From contig JAPFFX010000326.1 in the NCBI GenBank assembly GCA_026645375.1, positions 1 to 8,347 on the forward strand: 8,347 bases of DNA. Reading direction: 5' to 3'. The position numbers were made by a program, and so were the translations under genes. Numbering within the stretch: the stretch's first letter is position 1; each line of letters begins with the position of its first letter. Positions 6,237-8,347 of the stretch are shown here, piece after piece. The stretch comes from Citricoccus sp. WCRC_4. Lineage in GTDB: Bacteria; Actinomycetota; Actinomycetes; Actinomycetales; Micrococcaceae. The notes below the pieces were generated by a model. It was given only the letters and a program-made list of their open reading frames with translations, made no database searches and was not told the DNA's origin.

Positions 6237-6240
6237 TTGC

Positions 6241-8347
6241 ATGACAGTGAAGACCTCAACGGCACGACGGACGATCCTCGGCGTCACGGCGCTCGTCAGC
6301 GCGGTGGTCCTGACGACCGGCAGCGGACTGGCGGCCCCGCCCGCGGATACGGACAGGCCCTGGATGGACACTCAGCGCACGGCCCAGGAACGCACGGAGG
6401 CGTTGCTGGACGCGATGACGCTGGACCAGAAGATCCAGCAGATCGCCGTCTCGCGCTTCAACGAGAACGACACGGGCGATCCGGTGGTCATCGACCGGAG
6501 CGGGAACAATGCCTACCAGAGCGGCGTCTTCCCACCGCAGGGCACGCTGCCGGGCTGCGCATGGCAGGACACGGGGCGGCAGATCCGCGGCATCGACGAG
6601 CTGGGGATCCCCACCGTCCGGATGACCAATGGCGGCACGGGCGTCAAGGGCGGCTCGTGTGGCAACGACCCGCAGGCCACGGGCCTGCCCTCCACCCTCG
6701 CCCTGGCGGCGACCTTCGACCGCGGCCTCAACCTCGAGGCCGGGCGCATCCTGGGCGAGGAGACCAAGGCGTTCGCCCACCAGGTCATGCTCGGACCCGG
6801 GATGAACCTGGTACGCCATCCCTACGGTGGCCGGAACTACGAGTACTTCAGCGAGGACCCCTACCTCACGGGGGTCCTCGCGACCGAACAGGTGAAGGGC
6901 ATCCAGGGCGAGGGCATCCAGGCCCAGGTGAAGCACCTGGCCGGCAACGAGCAGGAGACCGAGCGGTGGACCATGGGCGTCCAGGTCCCCCCGCAGGCCA
7001 TGAACGAGCTCTACATGATGCCGTTCGAGATGACCGTGCAGGATGCCGACCCGGCATCCGTGATGTGCTCGTTCCCGGACGTCAACGGCACCTATGCCTG
7101 TGACAGTCCCGAGCTGCTCCAGGACGCACTGCGGGACGACTGGGGTTTCGACGGCTGGGTCATGAGCGACCGGCGGGCGATCCATGACACCGCCGCCGCG
7201 ATCAAGGCCGGAACGGGCGTCGAGCTCGACTGGGCGCCGCAGTACTACACCCCGGAGAGGGTCACTGCCGCGATCGACGCCGGGGAGGTCACCGAGGCTG
7301 ACCTCGACGACCTGCTCCGGCCGCGCTACGTGGCGATGATCGGGTACGGCCACATGGACGGGCCCTACGACCGTTTCCGGCCGGAGATCGCGGACCTGGA
7401 CGCCAACGGCGTCAGCGCCCGGCGGATGGCCGAGTCCGGCGCCGTGCTGCTGAAGAACGACGACGGGTTCCTGCCGCTGGACGGTGAGCCCGCGTCGATC
7501 GCCCTGATCGGCGTGGAATGGTTCGCCGGCGAGGCGAAGATGTCCCCCCGGTCCGTCCGGGACAACAACGAGAACGTGGAGACGGCCTACACGGTGACTC
7601 CGCAGGAGGGCCTGGAGAACGTCATCGCCGAGCTCGGCCATGACACCCGGGTCACCTACAACGACGGCCGGGACCCGGAGGCGGCTGCCGAGCTGGCCGC
7701 GGCGTCCGACGTGGTGCTGCTGATGATCGGCGACAACCCCCACGAGACCGTGGACCGGCAGACCCTCGGCTTCCCCCCGATCGACCTCGACCCCTCCCGG
7801 GACGGCGAGGACTGGGTCGAGCAGGAGCCGCTGATCGACGCCGTCCTGGCGGCCAACGCCGAGAACACGGCCGTGGTGCTCAAGACCTCCGGAACGGTGA
7901 TCATGCCCTGGCTGGACGACGTCCCCGCCGTCCTCGAGGCCTGGTTCCCGGGCATGGAGGACGGCAACGCGGTGGCCAGCCTGCTCTACGGTGAGGTCAA
8001 CCCCTCCGGCAGGCTGCCGATGACGTTCGGGGCCACCGAGCGGGAAGCGGCCTTCGCGACCGGGGAACAGTACCCGGGTACCCGCCAGGACACCGGGAAG
8101 CCCGGGGGCCCGGGTGCGTACGGGGACGGCTCCGACCAGCTGATCGCCCAGTACACCGAGGGCCTGGAGATGGGCTACCGGTGGTATGAGGCCAATGACG
8201 AGGAACCGGTGTTCGCCTTCGGCCATGGACTGTCCTACACGTCGTTCGACTACGACGGCCTCCGGGTGGCCCCCGTGGACGGCAACGGTGGCCTGGACGT
8301 CTCCTTCACGGTCACGAACACCGGTGGGGTGACCGGTGCGGAGGCCG
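6241..8347 (+). CDS. Secreted family 3 glycoside hydrolase (beta-glucosidase-like), 3' end outside the window
   Basis: The first 702 codons of an exported GH3 glycosidase are present. The signal peptide (residues 1 to about 31) has basic residues, RRTIL (9-13) compatible with a Tat-like motif, a hydrophobic core and a likely cleavage near GLA-APP. The barrel domain (about 45-355) shows GRNYEYFSEDPYLTG (197-211), KHLAGNEQE (231-239) and the nucleophile loop GFDGWVMSD with D310. The GH3 C-terminal domain (about 390-640) has AVLLKNDDGFLPL, HETVDR with E502 as the probable acid/base, AWFPGMEDG and NPSGRLPMTF (587-596). GHGLSYTSF (661-669) leads into a fibronectin-III-like domain cut off by the window. 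Such enzymes release sugars from the non-reducing ends of beta-glucosides or related oligosaccharides. Unusual are N130 where many relatives have the Asp of DGPxG, SDRR instead of SDW or SDF, and AGTGVELD instead of the usual AGLDxEM. The substrate is uncertain. It stands alone, 377 bp after PAC2. Confidence 0.93.
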   Translation, partial: MTVKTSTARRTILGVTALVSAVVLTTGSGLAAPPADTDRPWMDTQRTAQERTEALLDAMTLDQKIQQIAVSRFNENDTGDPVVIDRSGNNAYQSGVFPPQGTLPGCAWQDTGRQIRGIDELGIPTVRMTNGGTGVKGGSCGNDPQATGLPSTLALAATFDRGLNLEAGRILGEETKAFAHQVMLGPGMNLVRHPYGGRNYEYFSEDPYLTGVLATEQVKGIQGEGIQAQVKHLAGNEQETERWTMGVQVPPQAMNELYMMPFEMTVQDADPASVMCSFPDVNGTYACDSPELLQDALRDDWGFDGWVMSDRRAIHDTAAAIKAGTGVELDWAPQYYTPERVTAAIDAGEVTEADLDDLLRPRYVAMIGYGHMDGPYDRFRPEIADLDANGVSARRMAESGAVLLKNDDGFLPLDGEPASIALIGVEWFAGEAKMSPRSVRDNNENVETAYTVTPQEGLENVIAELGHDTRVTYNDGRDPEAAAELAAASDVVLLMIGDNPHETVDRQTLGFPPIDLDPSRDGEDWVEQEPLIDAVLAANAENTAVVLKTSGTVIMPWLDDVPAVLEAWFPGMEDGNAVASLLYGEVNPSGRLPMTFGATEREAAFATGEQYPGTRQDTGKPGGPGAYGDGSDQLIAQYTEGLEMGYRWYEANDEEPVFAFGHGLSYTSFDYDGLRVAPVDGNGGLDVSFTVTNTGGVTGAEA

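Larger units (their letters stand above)
5864..6240. other. 377-bp intergenic region upstream of the GH3 gene
   Basis: No convincing gene was found here. The open frames on either strand have compositions typical of non-coding high-GC shadows and no recognisable motif. The stretch contains two inverted repeats (5906-5925 and 6058-6094), a repeated 8-mer ACCCGCGG (6189-6196 and 6218-6225), and a single TA dinucleotide, within TAGGGT at 5902-5907. A TTGACC at 6031-6036 resembles a -35 box but no -10 follows at the right distance. It must hold the 3' end of the PAC2 transcript and the promoter and leader of the GH3 gene. Confidence 0.6.

Noticed and set aside
6256..8226. A 656-codon open frame on the minus strand opposite the GH3 gene.
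   Set aside because: The plus strand encodes a clear GH3 enzyme with signal peptide and ribosome binding site. The opposite frame shows no motif and has the biased composition of a shadow.

Overview
The window is GC-rich (visibly about 70 %), densely coding DNA from an actinobacterium. A forming-ring AAA ATPase of the Pup-proteasome system (ARC/Mpa), a PAC2-family protein and a TrmI-type tRNA methyltransferase, which occur together in actinobacterial chromosomes, place it there. The lack of the usual proteasome-docking tail on ARC and the general protein style would fit Micrococcaceae and relatives, but the genus cannot be read from this sequence.

Left and centre (1-4881), minus strand: four genes read right to left as a probable operon: a HAD-family phosphatase (4881-4114), a membrane-embedded site-2-type M50 metalloprotease with a C-terminal CBS-pair region (4117-2966, start overlapping the HAD stop in GTGA), the tRNA m1A58 methyltransferase TrmI (2926-1868), and the ARC/Mpa ATPase (1783-41). 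Transcription would continue leftward out of the window, where dop and pup are expected from known gene order. A TAGGAT -10-like box in the trmI-arc gap may give arc a promoter of its own.

Centre (4882-4966): an 85-bp divergent intergenic region. On each strand a TANNNT box lies exactly 7 nt before an ATG, the arrangement expected for leaderless mRNAs. This fixes the starts of the HAD gene (minus) and of the PAC2-family gene (plus, 4967-5863).

Right (5864-8347), plus strand: a 377-bp non-coding stretch with two inverted repeats and only one TA dinucleotide, then a secreted multidomain family-3 glycoside hydrolase (6241 to beyond the window end). Its signal peptide, catalytic barrel, GH3 C-terminal domain and the beginning of a fibronectin-III-like domain are visible. 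It looks functionally unrelated to the proteasome neighbourhood and marks its edge.

How the parts fit: ARC unfolds pupylated proteins and in many actinobacteria feeds the 20S proteasome through a C-terminal GQYL tail. Here the tail is replaced by a sequence ending GATA, so ARC may act without a 20S core, as known for lineages that retain pupylation but lack prcBA. The PAC2-family protein nearby is a relative of proteasome assembly chaperones. The other genes (HAD, M50 protease, TrmI) are conserved neighbours with no proven mechanistic link. No RNA genes, insertion sequences, CRISPR arrays or prophage genes were seen, and I found no convincingly novel system; the most notable points are the ARC tail, the paired leaderless promoters and the divergent active-site loops of the GH3 enzyme.
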